This document shows, in pieces, positions 6,467 to 13,868 of a stretch of 23,371 nucleotides of DNA. The DNA is from Bacteroidales bacterium. GTDB lineage: Bacteria > Bacteroidota > Bacteroidia > Bacteroidales > UBA932. The notes under the pieces are model-generated. The model made no database searches, was not told the origin of the DNA, and saw only the letters and a program-made list of their open reading frames with translations. A program made the translations under genes and the position numbers. The stretch lies in NCBI GenBank assembly GCA_017555925.1, contig JAFZFL010000207.1, positions 1 to 23,371 on the forward strand, read 5' to 3'. The number at the start of each line of letters is the position of its first letter. Position 1 is the first letter of the stretch.

Positions 6467-8485
6467 ATGAAAAACTTTTTTGCAGGAGTTCTGCTTATAT
6501 CAGTTGTCTGCACATTCAATCTTTTTGCGCAGCAGGACGAACCCGTATCGGATGTGAAAGAGACACCCAATTTCACTTTTGCATATCTTTCAGACATTCA
6601 CATTGCAATTGGGGCTAAGAGTGTAGAAGATGCACAGGCTTGTGTTGCAGATATAAATAAGAACCCGGAAATAGCATTTTCAATATTTGCAGGTGATATA
6701 ACAGAGTTTGGAACAGATGAAGAGATAGCATTGGCCAAATCAATCTTTGACAAACTTGAAAAGCCCTATTATATAGTAGCGGGTAACCATGATGCAAAAT
6801 GGTCTGAAAGCGGATGCAATACATTTGTGAAAACTTTTGGATATGAGGAGTTCGCTTTTGATTATGAGGGTATTAAATTTATTGGAACAAATAGCGGCCC
6901 AAATATGAGAATGGCTCCTGCGCTGTTGCCACGCGAAAGTATGGTATGGCTTGACTCCATTTCAAACACTATAGACAAGCAGCAACCACTGATATTCATA
7001 AACCATTTTCCTATGGATACATCAATGCTTAACTATTCGCAGGTTCTTGATGTGCTCAAAAGGATGAACACACAGCTTATTATGAGCGGCCACTGGCATC
7101 AGAACAGAGCTATTGTATATGATGGTATTCCGGGTGTTATAGGGCGTTCTACAATGTGTACTGGTAAAGAGGGCCCGGGTTATACTATTGTTAAAGTAGA
7201 GGGTTCTGTAATCACATTCAGTGAGAGGATTGCTGCAGGAACAAAGGCAGTCAAGGCCGGCACTTCGGGACCGGAAAAGGGTTTGAGAGGTGGTGACAGA
7301 ATTTCAGTTGAGGCAAGAACAGGCACTCCATGGTTTACATTAAGAATGAGCAGGGGAGAGGCGTTTGATTCATCAATAGAGTATCCCAAAAGAGATTACA
7401 GCATAAATGAAAAATATCCTAACGTAAAGAGTATCTGGAAAAAACAGGATAACAGCGATATTGGCTCTGGAGCAGTTTATGTTATGCCTGACGGTAAGAT
7501 GGCTGATGGTAAAAAATCTGTAGGGAACCTTGAAGGTGGAAAGGTGGTCTATGCAAATACAGCAGGAGTGGTTTATCTGCTTGAGGCTGCAACTGGTGAG
7601 GTTATATGGAGTTATAAGACAGATGGAAAGATATTTTCAACTCCGGCTGTAGGTGGAGGATTGGTTGTTGTAGGATCATCTGATAATAATGTTTATGCAT
7701 TGGATCTGGCTACAGGTGAGAAAAAATGGTCATTCAAATGTAATAAGTCGGTATTGGGAAGCCCTGTAATATATAATGGCAAAGTGTATATAGGGTCATC
7801 TGACAATTGTTTCAGGGCACTTGATTTGAAAAGCGGCTCGCTTGTATGGAGCTATGATGATATTAAAGGATTCATTGAAGCAAAACCATTTGTTGATAAG
7901 GAGCAGGTGGTTATAGGAGACTGGGCCAATACTCTATATTCATTTGATCCTAAAACCGGAAGGTTGCAGTGGAGCTGGAGCAATAGTGGCAGCAGAATGC
8001 TCTCTCCTGCCGCAACATACCCTGTAAAGGCAAATGGAAAGATAATTTTTGCAACTCCGGAGAGAGTAAGTTATGCGCTTGATGCAAGAACAGGTGAGCA
8101 GTTATGGAGAGCAAAGGGTGGAAGAGAGTCTGTAGGTTTGTCTCCCGACAGAAATGCTTACTATATAAAGACCATGAAGGATACAGTCTATGCGTACTCA
8201 ACAAAATCAACTTCTAAAGTTATGTTATGGGCTGTAAATGCAGAGTATGGTTATGAAATTTCTCCAACACCAACCACCTCAGTTGCAAGAGAGGGCAAGG
8301 ATGGGGAAGGCCTGCTATTTATAGCTACCGATAAGGGCGATATTGTTGCACTCAACTGTAAGGATGGTTCCATTGCCTGGAAACACAGATTTGGAATGGC
8401 TCTGATCAACTATGTACAGCCACTTGGAGCTAACCGTATTCTCGTAAGCTCAATGGACGGCTTTATCGGGGTGCTGGGGTATTGA
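6467..8485 (+). CDS. Exported metallophosphoesterase fused to a PQQ-like beta-propeller
   Basis: 672 residues with a signal peptide (1-21, ending LFAQ). Residues 35-235 are a calcineurin-like phosphoesterase with all metal-binding motifs: D43-x-H45 (LSDIHIA), D77 (AGDIT), N107-H108 (AGNHDA), H180 (INHF), and H209-x-H211 (SGHWH). Residues from about 330 to the end are PQQ-type propeller blades, with repeated patterns such as VYALDLATGEKKWSF and FRALDLKSGSLVWSY. The likely place is the periplasm. The substrate cannot be read from sequence; PQQ-like blades usually act as binding scaffolds and need not bind PQQ. It starts 23 nt after batE with no visible promoter or terminator, so it may be read with the Bat operon. 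Confidence 0.88.
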   Translation: MKNFFAGVLLISVVCTFNLFAQQDEPVSDVKETPNFTFAYLSDIHIAIGAKSVEDAQACVADINKNPEIAFSIFAGDITEFGTDEEIALAKSIFDKLEKPYYIVAGNHDAKWSESGCNTFVKTFGYEEFAFDYEGIKFIGTNSGPNMRMAPALLPRESMVWLDSISNTIDKQQPLIFINHFPMDTSMLNYSQVLDVLKRMNTQLIMSGHWHQNRAIVYDGIPGVIGRSTMCTGKEGPGYTIVKVEGSVITFSERIAAGTKAVKAGTSGPEKGLRGGDRISVEARTGTPWFTLRMSRGEAFDSSIEYPKRDYSINEKYPNVKSIWKKQDNSDIGSGAVYVMPDGKMADGKKSVGNLEGGKVVYANTAGVVYLLEAATGEVIWSYKTDGKIFSTPAVGGGLVVVGSSDNNVYALDLATGEKKWSFKCNKSVLGSPVIYNGKVYIGSSDNCFRALDLKSGSLVWSYDDIKGFIEAKPFVDKEQVVIGDWANTLYSFDPKTGRLQWSWSNSGSRMLSPAATYPVKANGKIIFATPERVSYALDARTGEQLWRAKGGRESVGLSPDRNAYYIKTMKDTVYAYSTKSTSKVMLWAVNAEYGYEISPTPTTSVAREGKDGEGLLFIATDKGDIVALNCKDGSIAWKHRFGMALINYVQPLGANRILVSSMDGFIGVLGY

Positions 8486-8507
8486 TTTTTTTGTGTGAGC
8501 TGTCTGT

Positions 8508-8535
8508 AAATCTTGTTTTTAAGAGATTTTTTTTT
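8508..8535 (+). terminator. Weak hairpin with long T tract after the phosphoesterase gene
   Basis: AAATCTT at 8508-8514 can pair with GAGATTT at 8523-8529 (6 Watson-Crick pairs plus one G-U), with an 8-nt loop; the T tract runs through 8527-8535. The stem is AT-rich and weak, so termination may be partial. Confidence 0.4.
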
Positions 8536-8567
8536 AAATTGCGGCCATAACCAGAAACACTTGTCTT

Positions 8568-9908
8568 ATGAAAAAGATTATTTTGATTTTTTTAATGGAG
8601 GTTTTGTTTATAGTAGCTACAATGATTCTTTGTGTAAGTTGCGATAAGGAGGATTTGGGTGGTTCTCCTGATTCTTTGTTCGGAATTCTGCATAATGGTT
8701 CTAATTATGAGGTAACAGAGGCAAATGTTCCTGATTGGCAGGGGTTGGGTGTTTATTGTGTTCTTGCCAATGGTGATCTCCAGCAGTTGAGTGTAATGGA
8801 TGACGGGGTGATTGTGAAGGATGCCTATGTTGAACTCTATTCTGAGGGTAGTTTGGCGGGGAAATTTGTTTTTGATGCACAAGCATCTCTCTATACACTC
8901 AATTATACACCCGAACCGGGAAAAGAGTATGTTTTGAAATTGTCGCATAAAGGAAAAACTGTGGAGGCAAAGGCTGTAATGCCCCAAAGGATTGAGCGTA
9001 AATTTGTCTGCAATCCTCTTTTGGTTCCAAAGGTTTACAGGGAATCCATATTTTTGGATAAGGAATCCGGATATGATAGCAAAGATATAAATGAAGAGGA
9101 ATTTTTTTATGTACTTTTTGATAGGTATCCCTCATATACATTTAAGAGCGAAGCTGACAAAGGAACTGCGTATACGTACTTCCTGAAAGGGGGTAAAATT
9201 GTTGATTTGCTTTTTACAACCCATACTAATACGCATAATTTCAATAAAGCAGACAGTGATTTTATATTTGAATATCAGGCAGTATTATCACCGGATAAAA
9301 TGGAAGGACAGGAATACAGAGCCGTTACGGATGCTTCGTGCTGGAAAAAGGTAAATTATGTGTACCTCCAGAATTTTGCGAGAATAGAGCTTGATGACCA
9401 GACAATCAACCCATACCATCAGGCATCGTATGCCGAAAATTTACAATCATCACCTGAATTATTTAAAGAAGAGATAGATTATGTTCTGGAGATAATTGAC
9501 AAGAATCCCCAATATGGATGCGTTGACAAGAAATGTGAATTTTTTGGACCGGACTTCTTTGTTATGCCGTATACCGGTAAAAATATGGTTGCAGGATTGA
9601 CTGTTTCTGAAAAGCATCTGAAGGTCAACAAGGAAGCCGACAGGCAAGTTGTGATGTCGGTTTCAAATGAACTCGACCTTTACCTGATGAATTGCTTGGG
9701 CTTTGATTTTGACGATTTGGCTGATATTAAATCAAACTTTACAAATATTGCCGGAGGTTATGGCATTTTTGGTGCGGCACACGTGGAAGAGTATGATTTT
9801 TCAACCTATTATGAGGAGTTGCGCGATGCCTATTTCAATATTATAGGCAGCCTTGAGAAGATGCCACCGATAGGGTATGCCAATTATGAGTACGGGAAAT
9901 ACTGGTAA
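8568..9908 (+). CDS. DUF4249-type lipoprotein, probably surface exposed
   Basis: 446 residues. The N-terminus is a lipoprotein signal: a hydrophobic core and the lipobox LCVSC with Cys25. The residues right after the Cys are DKED, matching the K-(D/E)-(D/E) core of the lipoprotein export signal described for Bacteroidota, so the protein probably lies on the outer face of the outer membrane. DUF4249 character is seen in VKDAYVELYSEGSLAGKF followed by YTPEPGKEYVLKLSHKGKTV (an Ig-like fold reading 'dA.V.ly'), and in the late NIAGGYGIFGAAHVEEY motif. DUF4249 genes usually sit beside a TonB-dependent receptor gene; here there is none adjacent, the nearest being at 14518. Function is unknown. Only a weak promoter-like sequence is visible in the 82-bp gap upstream. 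Confidence 0.8.
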   Translation: MKKIILIFLMEVLFIVATMILCVSCDKEDLGGSPDSLFGILHNGSNYEVTEANVPDWQGLGVYCVLANGDLQQLSVMDDGVIVKDAYVELYSEGSLAGKFVFDAQASLYTLNYTPEPGKEYVLKLSHKGKTVEAKAVMPQRIERKFVCNPLLVPKVYRESIFLDKESGYDSKDINEEEFFYVLFDRYPSYTFKSEADKGTAYTYFLKGGKIVDLLFTTHTNTHNFNKADSDFIFEYQAVLSPDKMEGQEYRAVTDASCWKKVNYVYLQNFARIELDDQTINPYHQASYAENLQSSPELFKEEIDYVLEIIDKNPQYGCVDKKCEFFGPDFFVMPYTGKNMVAGLTVSEKHLKVNKEADRQVVMSVSNELDLYLMNCLGFDFDDLADIKSNFTNIAGGYGIFGAAHVEEYDFSTYYEELRDAYFNIIGSLEKMPPIGYANYEYGKYW

Positions 9909-9919
9909 TGTTTCAGTAA

Positions 9920-9959
9920 AAAGAGGAGCCTATTTAATTAGCTCCTCTTTCAGTTTTTT
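9920..9959. terminator. Bidirectional terminator between convergent genes
   Basis: AAAGAGGAGC (9920-9929) and GCTCCTCTTT (9941-9950) form a perfect 10-bp stem with an 11-nt loop. T tracts follow on both strands (TTTTTT at 9954-9959 on +, TTTTT on -). The minus-strand arm and loop include the last codons of the sirtuin gene, whose stop is at 9930-9932. Confidence 0.85.
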
Positions 9960-10610
9960 CATGCCCTCAGTTGCAACGTCTTGAATCTGGGTGAAGTTTT
10001 CCATTCTTAAATTCATAGGTTGCGGGTCTATCAGATAGATTTTGCATCCCGGTTTGGTGTAGTGGACAAGTCCTGCAGCCGGGTATACATTGAGGGATGT
10101 TCCTATAATTATAAGTATATCGGCTGTCTGCACCTCTTTGGCAGCATCTGAAAGTTTGGGAACACTCTCGCCAAACCATACAATGAATGGGCGCAACTGG
10201 CCACCGTCGGGAGCTTTGTCTCCAAGATTTATATCGTTGTAGCCTATATCATACCACTTCTCTTCATTCTTTGTGCTGCGGGCTTTTGTAAGCTCTCCGT
10301 GCAGATGTATGACGTTTGTGCTGCCCGCCCTTTCATGCAGGTTGTCTACATTTTGTGTGACTACACAAACTTTGTAACACTCTTCCAATTCAGCTATTAT
10401 CTTATGTGCAAGGTTTGGTTCAGTCTCTTTGAGAGCCCTGCGGCGCTGGTTGTAGAACTCAAGCACAAGCTCTTTATTTCTGTACCATCCCTCTATTGAA
10501 GCCACATCTTCAACTCTGTACTCTTCCCACAGACCATTGCTGTCGCGGAAGGTTCTGATTCCGCTCTCTGCACTTACTCCCGCTCCGCTTAAAACTACAA
10601 TCTTTTTCAT
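9930..10610 (-). CDS. Sir2-family NAD-dependent protein deacylase without zinc cysteines
   Basis: 226 residues, single-domain CobB-like size. NAD-binding and catalytic motifs are present: GAGVSAESGIRTFR (9-22), TQNVDNLHERAG (85-96), catalytic His104 in HLHGEL, and GTSLNVYPAAGL (170-181). The pair Tyr53/Arg56 in FYNQRRR corresponds to the Tyr and Arg that prefer acidic acyl groups (succinyl, malonyl) in SIRT5- and CobB-type sirtuins. The small domain, where four Cys normally hold zinc, has none: the only two Cys (78, 82) lie outside it, and residues 106-140 read as a Cys-free loop ending in GGQLRPFIVWFGE. The reaction would be NAD-consuming lysine deacylation in the cytoplasm. The gene follows the ATPase gene by 20 nt on the same strand and is probably co-transcribed. 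Confidence 0.88.
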   Translation of the reverse strand: MKKIVVLSGAGVSAESGIRTFRDSNGLWEEYRVEDVASIEGWYRNKELVLEFYNQRRRALKETEPNLAHKIIAELEECYKVCVVTQNVDNLHERAGSTNVIHLHGELTKARSTKNEEKWYDIGYNDINLGDKAPDGGQLRPFIVWFGESVPKLSDAAKEVQTADILIIIGTSLNVYPAAGLVHYTKPGCKIYLIDPQPMNLRMENFTQIQDVATEGMKKLKEELIK

Positions 10611-10630
10611 GGTGTGTAAATTTTGTCAGG

Positions 10631-11761
10631 TTATTTTGTAAAGAAGTATTTTGTGAACCAGAGTTTGAAAAGCGGATCAATGAATACTATCTCTTTATTC
10701 TCGTTTATTGTTAGAATCTCTTTTTTTGCAAGTGCCTCCTTTATCCTGTTTACATTGGCAGAGGAGTTGAGGTTGTATTTGTCAAGTATATCTGCAGAGC
10801 TGAATTTTGTTACTCCTTCAAGAAGCGCCTTGATGAAGCGTAACTGGTGTTTGCTCAATCCGTAGGCTATTGAGTGGAATAGAAAATCATGCAGATTGAT
10901 GAGCGATTGCAGGGCTTGTGGTATTACTTTGTCGCTCATATAGCCCTGTGTTCTGTCGTAGCAGAGGTCTGCAAGGTGTTGGGTGTACCATGGGTCTCCC
11001 TCTACGGCGTTGTATATTGTTTCTGCCTGTTCGTGTTGGATCACTTTGCCGGCTTTCAGAAAGCCCTTTACAATAAAATCTGCAAATACCTTTCTGTTTA
11101 TGGGATTGAGCTCTATCTTTTCTGTCTGGCGGTAGAAGTATTTGTGCTTTTCAAATATATCATCCATCGCATTTTTGCGCTCACCTGTTATAATATAACT
11201 GGTACGGTTGTGTGACTGCATGCATTTTTCAAATATTTTGAAGAAGCGGTGGGCGTCATCAAAAAGATTTATATCCTGAAATTGTTCAAAGTATATTATG
11301 ATGTTTGTTTCAGACTCTTTAGCCAGCCTGTCGGGAAGATTAAGAAGCTCAATAATCTGCTCATTGGCAAGCAGCTCTTTACTGGTGTAGGTGAGCTGGG
11401 GTTTGCTGCTGTTCTCATCAAGACCGTATGGAGCTGAAGGAATATATTTTTTTAAAAGTGTGTTCCACTCCATTGGAGAGGTGGCAAAGTATGAGAAGAG
11501 AATGTTGGTGTAACGCAGCATAAATGCCTCTATGCATCTTATATTGAATAGATTCACCTTAAAAAGTGTATATCTGTAGGACTCTTGCGACAGTTTGTTC
11601 AGTGCGTTTTGTATAAGGGAGCGTTTGCCTATTCTGGCAGGTCCGTATATGAGGATATTGTTCTTGCTCCTGATGAGGTCACATATCCTTGCAACCTCTT
11701 TGTCGCGTCCAATGAAAGCGGGGCCTGTTACAATATCTGTATAGAAGAAAGGTGAGTCCAT
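10631..11761 (-). CDS. AAA/STAND-like ATPase with C-terminal winged-helix region and altered Walker motifs
   Basis: 376 residues from the ATG at 11761. A longer reading from 11848 would run through the rplU promoter and encodes an atypical N-terminus, so I reject it. The fold resembles the archaeal-type ATP-binding proteins of COG1672: FIGRDKEVARI (16-26), a P-loop-like GPARIGKRS (40-48), a Walker-B-like strand IIIYFEQFQD (155-163), a sensor-like YIITGERKNAM, and a C-terminal winged-helix region (LSKHQLRFIKALLEG). Two key positions differ from the usual: Arg instead of Ser/Thr directly after the P-loop Lys, and Glu-Gln where Asp-Glu is expected. Nucleotide binding or hydrolysis may therefore be weakened. 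Function is unknown. It is the first gene of a two-gene unit with the sirtuin and diverges from rplU. Confidence 0.75.
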   Translation of the reverse strand: MDSPFFYTDIVTGPAFIGRDKEVARICDLIRSKNNILIYGPARIGKRSLIQNALNKLSQESYRYTLFKVNLFNIRCIEAFMLRYTNILFSYFATSPMEWNTLLKKYIPSAPYGLDENSSKPQLTYTSKELLANEQIIELLNLPDRLAKESETNIIIYFEQFQDINLFDDAHRFFKIFEKCMQSHNRTSYIITGERKNAMDDIFEKHKYFYRQTEKIELNPINRKVFADFIVKGFLKAGKVIQHEQAETIYNAVEGDPWYTQHLADLCYDRTQGYMSDKVIPQALQSLINLHDFLFHSIAYGLSKHQLRFIKALLEGVTKFSSADILDKYNLNSSANVNRIKEALAKKEILTINENKEIVFIDPLFKLWFTKYFFTK

Positions 11762-11809
11762 GGCATAGATTTTAATATGTGACAAAAATACATTTTTTTT
11801 TAATAAATT

Positions 11810-11840
11810 TTTGCCAAATGGATAAAATATACTACTTTTG
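11810..11840 (+). promoter_or_regulatory. Bacteroidetes-type promoter of rplU-rpmA
   Basis: TTTG at 11810-11813 (-33 element) and TACTTTTG at 11833-11840 (TAnnTTTG -7 element) are separated by 19 nt, which is the consensus spacing for the Bacteroidetes primary sigma factor. Transcription should start near 11847, giving a 5' leader of roughly 87 nt before rplU. Confidence 0.82.
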
Positions 11841-11860
11841 TAGTCCAAAATTTAGTAAAA

Positions 11861-11912
11861 GGTAGTTAAGCTATTGGATAAGAGTTAATTAGAGTATTAA
11901 CCGCTTACTATC
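11861..11912 (+). promoter_or_regulatory. Predicted structured mRNA leader upstream of rplU
   Basis: GGTAGTTAAGC (11861-11871) pairs with GCTTACTATC (11903-11912): 10 pairs with one bulged T and one G-U. Inside it, GTTAAT (11884-11889) pairs with ATTAAC (11896-11901) around a 6-nt loop. The element lies wholly in the leader, ends 21 nt before the rplU ATG, and has no open frame. A ribosomal-protein autoregulatory leader is the natural guess by analogy with other r-protein operons. The pairing was found by eye, and its thermodynamic stability and conservation are untested. Confidence 0.5.
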
Positions 11913-11933
11913 AAAACCGTTAAAATATTAATT

Positions 11934-12242
11934 ATGTACGCAATTGTAGATATTGCCGGACAACAATTTAAAGTAGAGGCGGGCAAAAAAATTTATGTAC
12001 ACCGTCTTAAAGAGGAAGCAGGTGCATCTGTTTCATTTGACAAAGTTTTATTAACCGACAATGATGGCTCAGTTCAGATTGGAACCCCTTATGTAAGTGG
12101 TGTTGCTGTTAAAGCTACTATCCTTGAGCACGTTAAAGGAAACAAAGTTATTGTTTTCAAGAAAAAACGCAGAAAAGGTTACCAAAAGAAAAATGGTCAT
12201 CGTCAATGTTTAACTCAAATTAAGATTGAATCAATCGCTTAA
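11934..12242 (+). CDS. rplU: 50S ribosomal protein bL21
   Basis: 102 residues, the usual length. It opens with MYAIVDIAGQQFKVEAGKKI, a hallmark of bL21. The basic RNA-binding segment is at about 76-92 (VFKKKRRKGYQKKNGHR), and the protein ends in a QTxIKIxSI motif (LTQIKIESIA). bL21 binds 23S rRNA in the large subunit. It is the first gene of the rplU-rpmA operon, 17 nt before rpmA, with its own promoter and a structured leader. Confidence 0.98.
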   Translation: MYAIVDIAGQQFKVEAGKKIYVHRLKEEAGASVSFDKVLLTDNDGSVQIGTPYVSGVAVKATILEHVKGNKVIVFKKKRRKGYQKKNGHRQCLTQIKIESIA

Positions 12243-12259
12243 TTAAAAATTAAAGTTTT

Positions 12260-12517
12260 ATGGCACACAAGAAAGGTGTAGGTAGTTCAAAGAACGGCCG
12301 TGAATCACATAGCAAAAGATTAGGCGTTAAATTGTTCGGTGGACAAAACGCTAAAGCAGGTAACATTATTGTTCGTCAAAGAGGAACAGTTCACAATCCA
12401 GGTTTGAATGTTGGAATGGGAAAAGATCATACCCTATTTGCACTAATTGACGGTATGGTTAAATTCACCAAAAAGGCTGATAACAAGTCGTATGTATCAG
12501 TAGTACCTTTCAACTAA
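12260..12517 (+). CDS. rpmA: 50S ribosomal protein bL27
   Basis: 85 residues starting [20 protein letters not shown], the flexible basic N-terminus that reaches the peptidyl transferase centre. There is no N-terminal extension of the Firmicutes type that needs removal by the Prp protease. The core [17 protein letters not shown] is typical. It lies 17 nt after rplU and is followed by a strong terminator. Confidence 0.98.
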   Translation: MAHKKGVGSSKNGRESHSKRLGVKLFGGQNAKAGNIIVRQRGTVHNPGLNVGMGKDHTLFALIDGMVKFTKKADNKSYVSVVPFN

Positions 12518-12542
12518 CAGGGTGCTGTGACTGATTGTATAG

Positions 12543-12569
12543 AGGAGCGTCCTGCGGATGCTCCTTTTT
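12543..12569 (+). terminator. Intrinsic terminator of the rplU-rpmA operon
   Basis: AGGAGCGTCC (12543-12552) pairs with GGATGCTCCT (12556-12565), a 10-bp stem with one G-U and a TGC loop, followed by T5 (12565-12569). serS starts only 25 nt further on, so its promoter may lie in or before this region, or serS may depend on read-through. Confidence 0.85.
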
Positions 12570-12593
12570 CATTGAAACAAAAATTTGAGATAT

Positions 12594-13868
12594 ATGCTAA
12601 CGCTTAAATTATTGAGAGAACAGCCCGATTTTGTAATAGAAAAATTGGCTGTCAAAAATTTTGATGCAGCAGAGACAGTTGCAAAGATTCTGAAGGCTGA
12701 TGAACTTCGCAGATCTTATCAGACACAGATGGATTCGGTTCTTGCAGAGCAGAACCAGAAGGCTAAAGAGATTGGCGGCCTTATGAAGCAGGGCAAGAAG
12801 GATGAGGCTGAAGAGGTTAAGAAACAGGTAGCCCAACTTAAAGAGAGATCTAAGGAGTTGGAGCAAATGATGGAGGAGCAGAACAACCAGATGATGGAGC
12901 AGCTTGTTTTGCTTCCTAATATTCCAAGCGACATTGTTCCTGCAGGCAAGAGTGCAGAGGATAATGTTGTAGTGAAGGAGGGTGGTGTTGTTCCTGAGTT
13001 GGGAGAGAATGCCAAACCTCACTGGGAGCTTGCAAAATCTTTGGACTTCATTGATTTTGATTTGGGCGTTAAGATAACAGGTGCAGGTTTCCCTGTATAC
13101 AAGGGTAAGGGTGCCAAGATACAGAGAGCCTTGATTTCATTCTTCCTTGACAAGAATACAGAGGCCGGCTATCTTGAGGTCCAACCTCCATTGGTAGTAA
13201 ATGAGGCTTCGGCATATGCAACAGGCCAGCTTCCAGACAAAGGCGAGCAGATGTACCATGTGAATCTGGATAATTTCTATCTTATTCCTACAGCGGAAGT
13301 TCCTGTAACAAACATCTACAGAGACTGCATTTTGAATCAGAATGACTTTCCTGTTAAGATGACAGCCTATACACAATGTTTCAGAAGAGAGGCTGGTTCT
13401 TATGGAAAGGATGTAAGGGGCTTGAACCGCCTTCATCAGTTTGACAAAGTTGAGATAGTCCAACTTTCGTTGCCTGAAAACTCATACGCTGCCCTTGACA
13501 AGATGGTGGAGCATGTTGAGAGCCTTGTAAAGGCATTGGAGTTGCCTTATAGAATTGTAAGATTGTGTGGTGGAGACATGAGCTTCACATCTGCACTTAC
13601 ATACGATTTTGAGGTTTACTCGGCAGCCCAGAAGAGATGGCTTGAGGTTAGTTCGGTATCAAACTTTGAGGCATTCCAGGCAAATAGAATGAAGTTGAGA
13701 TACAGAGACGAAAATGGCAAGATTCAACTTGCACATACATTGAACGGCAGTTCATTGGCTTTGCCTCGTATACTTGCAGCATTGATTGAGAATAATCAGA
13801 CTCCCGACGGTAAAGTGAGAATACCTGAGGCTCTGCAGAAATATACCGGATTTGCTGAAATTGACTAA
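12594..13868 (+). CDS. serS: Seryl-tRNA synthetase
   Basis: 424 residues from the ATG at 12594; an in-frame TTG at 12585 is less likely. It charges tRNA-Ser with serine. The N-terminal arm is a long antiparallel coiled coil (about 27-108, rich in Glu, Lys and Gln), which contacts the long variable arm of tRNA-Ser. The class II core follows, with motif 2 CFRREAGSYGKDVRGLNRLH (from about residue 262) and motif 3 LNGSSLALPRILAALIEN (from about 384). The TAEVP serine-binding loop is at about 233-237. The next gene overlaps its stop by one base (TAATG), so serS and ruvC are co-translated. Confidence 0.97.
   Translation: MLTLKLLREQPDFVIEKLAVKNFDAAETVAKILKADELRRSYQTQMDSVLAEQNQKAKEIGGLMKQGKKDEAEEVKKQVAQLKERSKELEQMMEEQNNQMMEQLVLLPNIPSDIVPAGKSAEDNVVVKEGGVVPELGENAKPHWELAKSLDFIDFDLGVKITGAGFPVYKGKGAKIQRALISFFLDKNTEAGYLEVQPPLVVNEASAYATGQLPDKGEQMYHVNLDNFYLIPTAEVPVTNIYRDCILNQNDFPVKMTAYTQCFRREAGSYGKDVRGLNRLHQFDKVEIVQLSLPENSYAALDKMVEHVESLVKALELPYRIVRLCGGDMSFTSALTYDFEVYSAAQKRWLEVSSVSNFEAFQANRMKLRYRDENGKIQLAHTLNGSSLALPRILAALIENNQTPDGKVRIPEALQKYTGFAEID

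Noticed and set aside
9930..11761. Sirtuin-ATPase pair as a phage defence system
   Set aside because: The sirtuin is a small CobB-like deacylase, the ATPase is not of HerA type, and neighbours are housekeeping genes without signs of transfer; kept only as a low-weight idea in the findings.
11762..11848. N-terminal extension of the ATPase gene (29 extra codons)
   Set aside because: It would cover the rplU promoter and contains a low-quality Lys/Phe-rich sequence; the ATG at 11761 starts just before the conserved N-terminal region.
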